DNA from: Delphinus delphis
Taxonomy: Eukaryota; Chordata; Mammalia; Artiodactyla; Delphinidae
Direction: 5' to 3'
Assembly: GCF_949987515.2 (NCBI RefSeq)
Contig: NW_027192651.1
Coordinates: 4,340,001-4,404,000, forward strand
Length of the DNA stretch: 64,000 nt
Shown: in pieces, positions 1-10,800 of the stretch
Layout of the letters: each line of letters begins with the position of its first letter
Position numbering within the stretch: the stretch's first letter is position 1
Program-made: the position numbers and the translations under genes
Notes under the pieces: generated by a model
Seen by the model: the letters and a program-made list of their open reading frames with translations, nothing else
The model's database searches: none
What the model was told of the DNA's origin: nothing

Positions 1-236
1 CTTAAGGGGAAAGGTGAGTTGGGGTGCTGCATAAAACCAGAGATTGAAATGAGCACAGATAAAGTTCCTTAAGCCAAATATGGAATAGACAAGAGCTACT
101 CCTTGCTCAACGAAATGGACTCAACACCGCATATTAAACGCCTAAGAATGTACCTGACTAGTAAGTATCTTAAAACCTATGGATTGCTATGTCTCCGAAA
201 GAGAATCAAGCATGTGTACAGGGGCATAAACGCAGC

Positions 237-246
237 AGTGATAGGA
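237..246. other. Deletion scar distinguishing short from long monomers (representative)
   Basis: Young monomers read GCAGTGATAGGATTGG here. The old monomer at 33,541 reads GCAGTGA, then about 167 extra bases, then CTGACAGGATTGG. TGA occurs at both breakpoints (33,779-33,781 and 33,946-33,948), as expected for a microhomology-associated deletion. Every young monomer, in both arrays, carries the same scar. Confidence 0.75.
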
Positions 247-740
247 TTGGAGAGGTTCGGTGAGCAAATGAAGACCCTTTGAAGTCATATTGCATGGTAC
301 CCATTCCACGGATTTCAACTACCCAGGTTTTAGGTATTCTTCCTTCAGCTAAAACATGCATGTGGAACCCAGAGTATGATCAACCATGTGATCGGGAGAC
401 GTGTTCAAATATGTCTCAGTTTTCCTACCCTGGTACTCGGGTGCAACATTCCAGACGCTTTACTAACACTCTCCCCACTTGGAGAGTCAGCGCCTTTAAC
501 CTCCTGTTTGGCACAGTTTGCAATTTCTGTGGAAGATGAACAGGAATAGCGAGAACCAATGAGAGGCTAGCTGGAGGTGTCTGGACGGGCAAATTTAACT
601 CTCATTTCCCACCAGGAAGAGGAAATAACCAAAGGCTCAGCGTGTCGTGCCGGAACCAGATTAGGGCCTGAAGCCATCCTGCGGTGTTGCGGCCAGCTCA
701 AAAGAAAGCGACTTGGAGAAAGGAGCTCAGGGGCACTGTA
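243..740. repeat. Non-L1 segment of the monomer, origin unrecognised (representative copy)
   Basis: This stretch lies between the deletion scar and the weak upstream L1 match. Landmarks are GCATGGTACCCATTCCACGG, CTAAAACATGCATGTGGAAC, CTCCCCACTTGGAGAGTCAG and GCCAGCTCAAAAGAAAGCG. It is recognisable in the diverged monomers near 30,530-30,950, 32,215-32,690 and 33,960-34,440, so it is as old as the satellite. I see no transposon termini, tRNA-like SINE head or conserved protein frame in it. CTCCCCACTTGGAGAG can form a small hairpin (CTCC/GGAG). It may be the genomic flank that was amplified together with the L1 end. Confidence 0.6.
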
Positions 741-912
741 ATTCACAAACCTGCAGAGTTATAAATGACAGCTATCGTCCAAAAATAGGCTGAAGTTAGG
801 CTGCCAAGAGGACTTGAAAGCGGGGCAGAATTGCAGGAAACCGATTTCAGGAGGTAGACTGGAATTGCATTGAAAGCATAGGAAAAGAGGCAGAACGTCC
901 ACAATGATGCAC

Positions 913-984
913 TTGGCCAAAAAGGGCGTATGCGTTTTTTCCTGAATATATTCAGGAAAAAACGCATACGCCCTTTTTGGCCAA
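913..984. mobile_element. 72-bp perfect palindrome, probable mariner-type MITE nested in the L1 domain (one per monomer)
   Basis: Two 36-base arms are exact reverse complements with no spacer. The outer ends are TTGGCCAAAAAG and the centre is GAATATATTC. Copies start at 913, 2493, 4073, 5652, 7232, 8811, 10388, 11967, 13547, 15126, 16705, 18285, 19863, 21440, 23019, 24598, 34618, 36197, 37773, 39353, 40933, 42513, 44093, 45673, 47253, 48833, 50413, 51993, 53572, 55152, 56732, 58311, 59891, 61471 and 63051. By eye 19 of these 35 are perfect; the rest have one to a few changes, usually in one arm. The ends, followed by CCAACC, resemble the terminal repeats of cetartiodactyl mariner MITEs as I recall them. 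A TA target duplication is not evident. Naming the family needs a Dfam search. Confidence 0.75.
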
Positions 985-1815
985 CCAAGCAAGCTTGCAA
1001 AGGAAATCTGCACTACAATGAAGTCTCACTTCCCCCCGGTCAAAAGGGCCATCTGAAAAAAGGGTAAAATCCAGAAAGGCAGGACAGGCCATGGAGAACT
1101 GGGAGCCTTGTTATGCTGATGGGCGGGATGTAAATTGCCAACAACCACTCGGGAGAAGTGTATGGTGTTTCCTGAAACATCTAAAAAACAAAGCAACAGA
1201 ACCTAGGGCACTTCCACTTATGGTCCTATAGCTTAGGGAAATTAAAATCAAAAAGACACAGCCACCCCAAAGTTTGGGACGGCTCTGTTTACAAGAACCT
1301 CTTTTACAGTACAAGTTCAACATCGCAGAAAGTGAAAAATGGAGAAAGAAGTTGTGGTATTTACTTACAAAGCAATATCACTCAGCAATGAAATCTGTGT
1401 CATCAGGCCCTTAGCAGCACAATGAGTGGATTCAGGTATGATGATTCTAACTGAAATAAGTCACACAGAAAAAGAAACATCATAAGATATCAGTAATACA
1501 CGGAATGTAAACTTGGCTATACAGGAACTGAATTACAGAACAGAACAGGGTCTCAAATTTAGAAAACCAACTTATTCTTGCTTAAGGGTAAAGGTGAGTT
1601 GGGGTGCTGCATAAAACCAGAGATTGAAATGAGCACAGATAAAGTTCCTTAAGCCAAATATGGAATAGACAAGAGCTACTCCTTGCTCAACGAAATGGAC
1701 TCAACACCCCATATTAAACGCCTAAGAATGTACCTGACTAGTAAGTATCTTAAAACCTATGGATTGCTATGTCTCCGAAAGAGAATCAAGCATGTGTACA
1801 GGGGCATAAACGCAG
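985..1815 (+). mobile_element. L1 3'-end-derived domain of the satellite monomer (representative copy)
   Basis: Downstream of the palindrome, the monomer follows the usual mammalian L1 3' end in order. ACAATGAAGTCTCAC parallels the L1 ACAATGAGGTATCAC. It is followed by GATGTAAATTGCCAAC, ATGGATAAAGAAGTTGTGGT, CACTCAGCAATGAAATC, CACACAGAAAAAGAAACATC and, after the phase point, AAGGGGAAAGGTGAG with CAGATAAAGTTCC. These are the landmark blocks of the L1 3'UTR seen almost undamaged at 25,392-26,110. The domain is sense on + and strongly diverged. It lacks the terminal poly(A), which in young monomers was removed by the deletion at offset about 241. The same domain occurs in every monomer; only one copy is entered. 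Confidence 0.85.
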
Positions 1816-2799
1816 CAGTGATAGGATTGGAGAGGTTCGGTGAGCAAATGAAGACCCTTTGAAGTCATATTGCATGGTACCCATTCCACGGGTTTCAACT
1901 ACCCAGGTTTAAGGTATTCTTCCTTCAGCTAAAACATGCATGTGGAACCTAGAGTATGATCAACCATGTGATCGGGAGACGTGTTCAAATATGTCTCAGT
2001 TTTCCTCCCCTGGTACTCGGGTGCAACATTCCAGACGCTTTACTTACACTCTCCCCACTTGGAGAGTCAGTCCCTTTAACCTCCTGTTTGGCCCAGTTTG
2101 CAATTTCTGCAGAAGATGAACAGGAATAGCGAGAACCAATGAGAGGCTAGCTGGAGGTGTCTGGACGGGCAAATTTAACTCTCATTTCCCACCAGGAAGA
2201 GGAAATAACCAAAGGCTCAGCGTGCCGTACCGGAACCAGATTAGGGCCTGAAGCCATCCTGCGGTGTTGCGGCCAGCTCAAAAGAAAGCGAGTTGAAGAA
2301 AGGAGCTCAGGGGCACTGTAATTCACAAACCTGCAGAGTTATAAATGACAGCTATCGTCCAAAAATAGACTGAAGTAAGGCTGCCAAGAGGACTTGAAAG
2401 CGGGGCAGAATTGCAGGAAACCGATTTCAGGAGGTAGACTGGAATTGCATTGAAAGCATAGGAAAAGAGGCAGAACGTCCACAATGATGCACTTGGCCAA
2501 AAAGGGCGTATGCGTTTTTTCCTGAATATATTCAGGAAAAAACGCATACGCCCTTTTTGGCCAACCAAGCAAGCTTGCAAAGGAAATCTGCACTACAATG
2601 AAGTCTCACTTCCCCCCGGTCAAAAGGGCCATCTGAAAAAAGTGTAAAATCCAGAAAGGCAGGACAGGCCATGGAGAACTGGGAGCCTTGTTATGCTGAT
2701 GGGCGGGATGTAAATTGCCAACAGACACTCTGGAGAAGTGTATGGTGTTTCCTGAAACATCTAAAAAACAAAGCAACAGAGCCTAGGGCACTTCCACTT

Positions 2800-5700
2800 A
2801 TGGTCCTATAGCTTAGGGATATTAAAATCAAAAAGACACAGCCACCCCAAAGTTTGGAATGGCTCTGTTTACAAGAACCTCATTTACAGTACAAGTTCAA
2901 CATCGCAGAAAGTGAAAAATGGATAAAGAAGTTGTGGTATTCACTTACAAAGCAATATCACTCAGCAATGAAATCTATGTCATCAGGCCCTTAGCAGCAC
3001 AATGAGTGGATTCAGGTATGATGATTCTAACTGAAATAAGTCACACAGAAAAAGAAACATCATAAGATATCAGTAATACACGGAATGGAAACTTGGCTAC
3101 ACAGGAACTGAATTACAGAACAGAACAGGGCCTCAAATTTAGAAAAACAACTTATGCTTGCTTAAGGGTAAAGGTGAGTTGGGGTGCTGCATAAAACCAG
3201 AGATTGAAATGAGCACAGATAAAGTTCCTTAAGCCAAATATGGAATAGACAAGAGCTACTCCTTGCTCAACGAAATGGACTCAACACCGCATATTAAACG
3301 CCTAAGAATGTACCTGACTTGTAAGTATCTTAAAACCTATGGATTGCTATGTCTCCGAAAGAGAATCAAGCATGTGTACAGGGGCATAAACGCAGCAGTG
3401 ATAGGATTGGAGAGGTTCGGTGAGCAAATGAAGACCCTTTGAAGTCATATTGCATTGTACCCATTCCACGGGTTTCAACTACCCAGGTTTAAGGTATTCT
3501 TCCTTCAGCTAAAACATGCATGTGGAACCTAGAGTATGATCAACCATGTGATCGGGAGACGTGTTCAAATATGTCTCAGTTTTCCTCCCCTGGTACTCGG
3601 GTGCAACATTCCAGACGCTTTACTAACACTCTCCCCACTTGGAGAGTCAGCGCCTTTAACCTCCTGTTTGGCCCAGTTTGCAATTTCTGCGGAAGATGAA
3701 CAGGAATAGCGAGAACCAATGAGAGGCTAGCTGGAGGTGTCTGGACGGGCAAATTTAACTCTCATTTCCCACCAGGAAGAGGAAATAACCAAAGGCTCAG
3801 CGTGCCGTACCGGAACCAGATTAGGGCCTGAAGCCATCCTGCGGTGTTGCAGCCAGCTCAAAAGAAAGCGAGTTGAAGAAAGGAGCTCAGGGGCACTGTA
3901 ATTCACAAACCTGCAGAGTTATAAATGACAGCTATCCTCCAAAAATAGACTGAAGTAAGGCTGCCAAGAGGACTTGAAAGCGGGGCAGAATTGCAGGAAA
4001 CTGATTTCAGGAGGTAGACTGGAATTGCATTGAAAGCATAGGAAAAGAGGCAGAACGTCCACAATGATGCACTTGGCCAAAAAGGGCGTATGCGTTTTTT
4101 CCTGAATATATTCAGGAAAAAACGCATACGCCCTTTTTGGCCAACCAAGCAAGCTTGCAAAGGAAATCTGCACTACAATGAAGTCTCACTTCCCCCCGGT
4201 CAAAAGGGCCATCTGAAAAAAGTGTAAAATCCAGAAAGGCAGGACAGGCCATGGAGAACTGGGAGCCTTGTTATGCTGATGGGCGGGATGTAAATTGCCA
4301 ACAGACACTCTGGAGAAGTGTATGGTGTTTCCTGAAACATCTAAAAAACAAAGCAACAGAGCCTAGGGCACTTCCACTTATGGTCCTATAGCTTAGGGAA
4401 ATTAAAATCAAAAAGACACAGCCACCCCAAAGTTTGGGACGCCTCTGTTTACAAGAACCTCGTTTACAGTACAAGTTCAACATCGCAGAAAGTGAAAAAT
4501 GGATAAAGAAGTTGTGGTATTTACTTACAAAGCAATATCACTCAGCAATGAAATCTGTGTCATCAGGCCCTTAGCAGCACAATGAGTGGATTCAGGTATG
4601 ATGATTCTAACTGAAGTAAGTCACACAGAAAAAGAAACATCATAAGATATCAGTAATACACGGAATGTAAACTTGGCTACACAGGAACTGAATTACAGAA
4701 CAGAACAGGGTCTCAAATTTAGAAAACCAACTTATGCTTGCTTAAGGGTAAAGGTGAGTTGGGGTGCTGCATAAAACCAGAGATTGAAATGAGCACAGAT
4801 AAAGTTCCTTAAGTCAAATATGGAATAGAAAAGAGCTACTCCTTGCTCAACGAAATGGACTCAAAACCGCATATTAAACGCCTAAGAATGTACCTGACTA
4901 GTAAGTATCTTAAAACCTATGGATTGCTATGTCTCCGAAAGAGAATCAAGCATGTGTACAGGGGCATAAACACAGCAGTGATAGGATTGGAGAGGTTCGG
5001 TGAGCAAATGAAGACCCTTTGAAGTCATATTGCATGGTACCCATTACACGGGTCTTAACTCTCCAGGTTTAAGGTATTCTACCTTCAGCTAAAACATGCA
5101 TGTGGAACCCAAGTATAATCAACCATGTGAACGGGAGACGTGTTCAAATATGTCTCAGTTTTCCTCCCCTGGTACTCGGGTGCAACATTCCAGACGCTTT
5201 ACTAACACTCTCCCCACTTGGAGAGTCAGCGCCTTTAACCTCGTGTTTGGCCCAGTTTGCAATTTCTGCGGAAGATGAACAGGAATAGCGAGAACCAATG
5301 AGAGGCTAGCTGGAGGTGTCTGGACGGGCAAATTTAACTCTCATTTCCCACCAGGAAGAGGAATTAACCAAAGGCTCAGCATGCCGGGCCGGAACCAGAT
5401 TAGGGCCTGAAGCCATCCTGCGGTGTTGCGGCCAGCTCAAAAGAAAGCCAGTTGAAGAAAGGAGCTCAGGGGCACTGTAATTCACAAACCTGCAGAGTTA
5501 TAAATGACAGCTATCGTCCAAAAATAGACTGAAGTAAGGCTGCCAAGAGGACTTGAAAGCGGGGCAGAATTGCAGGAAACCGATTTCAGGAGGTAGACTG
5601 GAATTGCATTGAAAGCATAGGAAAAGAGGCAGAACGTCCACAATGATGCACTTGGACAAAAAGGGCGTATGCGTTTTTTCCTGAATGTATTCAGGAAAAA

Positions 5701-7860
5701 ACGCATACGCCCTTTTTGGCCAACCAAGCAAGCTTGCAAAGGAAATCTGCACTACAATGAAGTCTCACTTCCCCCCGGTCAAAAGGGCCATCTGAAAAAA
5801 GTGTAAAATCCAGAAAGGCAGGACAGGCCATGGAGAACTGGGAGCCTTGTTATGCTGATGGGCGGGATGTAAATTGCCAACAGACACTCGGGAGAAGTGT
5901 ATGGTGTTTCCTGAAACATCTAAAAAACAAAGCAACAGAGCCTAGGGCACTTCCACTTATGGTCCTATAGCTTAGGGATATTAAAATCAAAAAGACACAG
6001 CCACCCCAAAGTTTGGAATGGCTCTGTTTACAAGAACCTCATTTACAGTACAAGTTCAACATCGCAGAAAGTGAAAAATGGATAAAGAAGTTGTGGTATT
6101 CACTTACAAAGCAATATCACTCAGCAATGAAATCTATGTCATCAGGCCCTTAGCAGCACAATGAGTGGATTCAGGTATGATGATTCTAACTGAAATAAGT
6201 CACACAGAAAAAGAAACATCATAAGATATCAGTAATACACGGAATGGAAACTTGGCTACACAGGAACTGAATTACAGAACAGAACAGGGCCTCAAATTTA
6301 GAAAAACAACTTATGCTTGCTTAAGGGTAAAGGTGAGTTGGGGTGCTGCATAAAACCAGAGATTGAAATGAGCACAGATAAAGTTCCTTAAGTCAAATAT
6401 GGAATAGACAAGAGCTACTCCTTGCTCAACGAAATGGACTCAACACCGCATATTAAACGCCTAAGAATGTACCTGACTTGTAAGTATCTTAAAACCTATG
6501 GATTGCTATGTCTCCGAAAGAGAATCAAGCATGTGTACAGGGGCATAAACGCAGCAGTGATAGGATTGGAGAGGTTCGGTGAGCAAATGAAGACCCTTTG
6601 AAGTCATATTGCATTGTACCCATTCCACGGGTTTCAACTACCCAGGTTTAAGGTATTCTTCCTTCAGCTAAAACATGCATGTGGAACCTAGAGTATGATC
6701 AACCATGTCATCGGGAGACGTGTTCAAATATGTCTCAGTTTTCCTCCCCTGGTACTCGGGTGCAACATTCCAGACGCTTTACTAACACTCTCCCCACTTG
6801 GAGAGTCAGCGCCTTTAACCTCCTGTTTGGCCCAGTTTGCAATTTCTGCGGAAGATGAACAGGAATAGCGAGAACCAATGAGAGGCTAGCTGGAGGTGTC
6901 TGGACGGGCAAATTTAACTCTCATTTCCCACCAGGAAGAGGAAATAACCAAAGGCTCAGCGTGCCGTACCGGAACCAGATTAGGGCCTGAAGCCATCCTG
7001 CGGTGTTGCGGCCAGCTCAAAAGAAAGCGAGTTGAAGAAAGGAGCTCAGGGGCACTGTAATTCACAAACCTGCAGAGTTATAAATGAGAGCTATCCTCCA
7101 AAAATAGACTGAAGTAAGGCTGCCAAGAGGACTTGAAAGCGGGGCAGAATTGCAGGAAACCGATTTCAGGAGGTAGACTGGAATTGCATTGAAAGCATAG
7201 GAAAACAGGCAGAACGTCCACAATGATGCACTTGGCCAAAAAGGGCGTATGCGTTTTTTCCTGAATATATTCAGGAAAAAACGCATACGCCCTTTTTGGC
7301 CAACCAAGCAAGCTTGCAAAGGAAATCTGCACTACAATGAAGTCTCACTTCCCCCCGGTCAAAAGGGCCATCTGAAAAAAGTGTAAAATCCAGAAAGGCA
7401 GGACAGTCCATGGAGAACTGGGAGCCTTGTTATGCTGATGGGCGGGATGTAAATTGCCAACAGACACTCCGGAGAAGTGTATGGTGTTTCCTGAAACATC
7501 TAAAAAACAAAGCAACAGAGCCTAGGGCACTTCCACTTATGGTCCTATAGCTTAGGGAAATTAAAATCAAAAAGACACAGACACCCCAAAGTTTGGGACG
7601 CCTCTGTTTACAAGAACCTCGTTTACAGTACAAGTTCAACATCGCAGAAAGTGAAAAATGGATAAAGAAGTTGTGGTATTTACTTACAAAGCAATATCAC
7701 TCAGCAATGAAATCTGTGTCATCAGGCCCTTAGCAGCACAATGAGTGGATTCAGGTATGATGATTCTAACTGAAGTAAGTCACACAGAAAAAGAAACATC
7801 ATAAGATATCAGTAATACACGGAATGTAAACTTGGCTACACAGGAACTGAATTACAGAAC
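2800..7860 (+). repeat. Dimeric higher-order block, period 3,159 bp
   Basis: Diagnostic variants in 2,800-4,700 recur at +3,159 in 5,960-7,860. TTAGGGATATTAAAATC is near 2,814 and 5,973. CGGAATGGAAAC is near 3,080 and 6,239. TGACTTGTAAG is near 3,315 and 6,474. TGCATTGTACCC is near 3,451 and 6,610. GCTATCCTCC is near 3,930 and 7,089. CTGAAGTAAG is near 4,611 and 7,770. Single differences remain between the two copies (for example GACAGC versus GAGAGC near 7,086), so this duplication is older than the 6,320-bp one in the right array. Confidence 0.75.
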
Positions 7861-10800
7861 AGAACAGGATCTCAAATTTAGAAAAACAACTTATGCTTGC
7901 TTAAGGGTAAAGGTGAGTTGGGGTGCTGCATAAAACCAGAGATTGAAATGAGCACAGATAAAGTTCCTTAAGTCAAATATGGAATAGACAAGAGCTACTC
8001 CTTGCTCAACGAAATGGACTCAAAACCGCATATTAAACGCCTAAGTATGTACCTGACTAGTAAGTATCTTAAAACCTATGGATTGCTATGTCTCCGAAAG
8101 AGAATCAAGCATGTGTACAGGGGCATAAACACAGCAGTGATAGGATTGGAGAGGTTCGGTGAGCAAATGAAGACCCTTTGAAGTCATATTGCATGGTACC
8201 CATTCCACGGGTTTCAACTACCCAGGTTTAAGGTATTCTTCCTTCAGCTAAAGCATGCATGTGGAACCTAGAGTATGATCAACCATGTGATCGGGAGACG
8301 TGTTCAAATATGTCTCAGTTTTCCTCCCCTGGTACTCGGGTGCAACATTCCAGACGCTTTACTTACACTCTCCCCACTTGGAGAGTCAGTCCCTTTAACC
8401 TCCTGTTTGGCCCAGTTTGCAATTTCTGCGGAAGATGAACAGGAATAGCGAGAACCAATGAGAGGCTAGCTGGAGGTGTCTGGACGGGCAAATTTAACTC
8501 TCATTTCCCACCAGGAAGAGGAATTAACCAAAGGCTCAGCATGCCGGGCCAGAACCAGATTAGCCCTGAAGCCATCCTGCGGTGTTGCGGCCAGCTCAAA
8601 AGAAAGCGAGTTGAAGAAAGGAGCTCAGGGGCACTGTAATTCACAAACCTGCAGAGTTATAAATGACAGCTATCGTCCAAAAATAGACTGAAGTAAGGCT
8701 GCCAAGAGGACTTGAAAGCGGGGCAGAATTGCAGGAAACCGATTTCAGGAGGTAGACTGGAATTGCATTGAAAGCATAGGAAAAGAGGCAGAACGTCCAC
8801 AATGATGCACTTGGACAAAAAGGGCGTATGCGTTTTTTCCTGAATATATTCAGGAAAAAACGCATACGCCCTTTTTGGCCAACCAAGCAAGCTTGCAAAG
8901 GAAATCTGCACTACAATGAAGTCTCACTTCCCCCCGGTCAAAAGGGCCATCTGAAAAAAGTGTGAAATCCAGAAAGGCAACAGGCCATTGAGAACTGGGA
9001 GCCTTGTTATGCTGATGGGCGGGATGTAAATTGCCAACAGACACTTGGGAGAAGTGTATGGTGTTTCCTGAAACATCTAAAAAACAAAGCAACAGAGCCT
9101 AGGGCACTTCCACTTATGGTCCTATAGCTTAGGGAAATTAAAATCAAAAAGACACAGCGACCCAAAGTTTGGAATGGCTCTGTTTACAAGAACCTCGTTT
9201 ACAGTACAAGTTCAACATCGCATAAAGTGAAAAATGGATAAAGAAGTTGTGGTATTCACTTACAAAGCAATATCACTCAGCAATGAAATCTATGTCATCA
9301 GGCCCTTAGCAGCACAATGAGTGGATTCAGGTATGATGATTCTAACTGAAATAAGTCACACAGAAAAAGAAACATCATAAGATATCAGTAATACACGGAA
9401 TGGAAACTTGGCTACACAGGAACTGAATTACAGAACAGAACAGGGCCTCAAATTTAGAAAACCAACTTATGCTTGCTTAAGGGTAAAGGTGAGTTGGGGT
9501 GCTGCATAAAACCAGAGATTGAAATGAGCACAGATAAAGTTCCTTAAGCCAAATATGGAATAGACAAGAGCTACTCCTTGCTCAACGAAATGGACTCAAC
9601 ACCGCATATTAAACGCCTAAGAATGTACCTGACTTGTAAGTATCTTAAAACCTATGGATTGCTATGTCTCCGAAAGAGAATCAAGCATGTGTACAGGGGC
9701 ATAAACGCAGCAGTGATAGGATTGGAGAGGTTCGGTGAGCAAATGAAGACCCTTTGAAGTCATATTGCATGGTACCCATTCCACGGGTTTCAACTACCCA
9801 GGTTTAAGGTATTCTTCCTTCAGCTAAAACATGCATGTGGAACCTAGAGTATGATCAACCATGTGATCGGGAGACGTGTTCAAATATGTCTCAGTTTTCC
9901 TCCCCTGGTACTCGGGTGCAACATTCCAGACGCTTTACTAACACTCTCCCCACTTGGAGAGTCAGTGCCTTTAACCTCCTGTTTGGCCCAGTTTGCAATT
10001 TCTGCGGAAGATGAACAGGAATAGCGAGAACCAATGAGAGGCTAGCTGGAGGTGTCTGGACGGGCAAATTTAACTCTCATTTCCCACCAGGAAGAGGAAA
10101 TAACCAAAGGCTCAGCGTGCCGTACCGGAACCAGATTAGGGCCTGAAGCCATCCTGCGGTGTTGCGGCCAGCTCAAAAGAAAGCCAGTTGAAGAAAGGAG
10201 CTCAGGGGCACTGTAATTCACAAACCTGCAGAGTTATAAATGACAGCTATCGTCCAAAAATAGACTGAAGTAAGGCTGCCAAGAGGACTTGAAAGCGGGG
10301 CAGAATTGCAGGAAACCGATTTCAGGAGGTAGACTGGAATTGCATTGAAAGCATAGGAAAAGAGGCAGAACGTCCACAATGATGCACTTGGCCAAAAAGG
10401 GCGTATGCGTTTTTTCCTGAATATATTCAGGAAAAAACGCATACGCCCTTTTTGGCCAACCAAGCAAGCTTGCAAAGGAAATCTGCACTACAATGAAGTC
10501 TCACTTCCCCCCGGTCAAAAGGGCCATCTGAAAAAAGTGTAAAATCCAGAAAGGCAGGACAGGCCATGGAGAACTGGGAGCCTTGTTATGCTGATGGGCG
10601 GGATGTAAATTGCCAACAGACACTCGGGAGAAGTGTATGGTGTTTCCTGAAACATCTAAAAAACAAAGCAACAGAGCCTAGGGCACTTCCACTTATGGTC
10701 CTATACCTTAGGGAAATTAAAATCAAAAAGACACAGCCACCCCAAAGTTTGGAATGGCTCTGTTTACAAGAACCTCGTTTACAGTACAAGTTCAACATCG

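Larger units (their letters stand above)
1..1580 (+). repeat. Representative satellite monomer (anatomy)
   Basis: This first copy serves as the map for all young monomers. Offsets 1 to about 240 derive from the last part of an L1 3'UTR. About 241 marks a deletion scar seen by comparison with older monomers. About 243-740 is non-L1 sequence of unknown origin. About 740-912 matches the end of L1 ORF2 weakly. 913-984 is a 72-bp palindrome. 985-1,580 matches the L1 3' end clearly and continues into the next monomer. The L1 segment therefore crosses the arbitrary phase point used here. The assignments rest on recalled mammalian L1 consensus sequence and on the older, less degraded copies at 31-34 kb. 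Confidence 0.85.

Noticed and set aside
913..984. Rho-independent terminator (GC stem with a T run)
   Set aside because: The hairpin is a 72-bp symmetrical palindrome in a mammalian satellite, not downstream of any gene. A MITE-like origin explains its ends better.
743..1013. Antisense reading frames of 84-85 codons repeated in nearly every monomer and crossing the palindrome
   Set aside because: Conservation follows from the recent common origin of the copies, not coding selection. The two frames overlap each other, run through a palindrome, lack known domains, and show non-silent changes freely.
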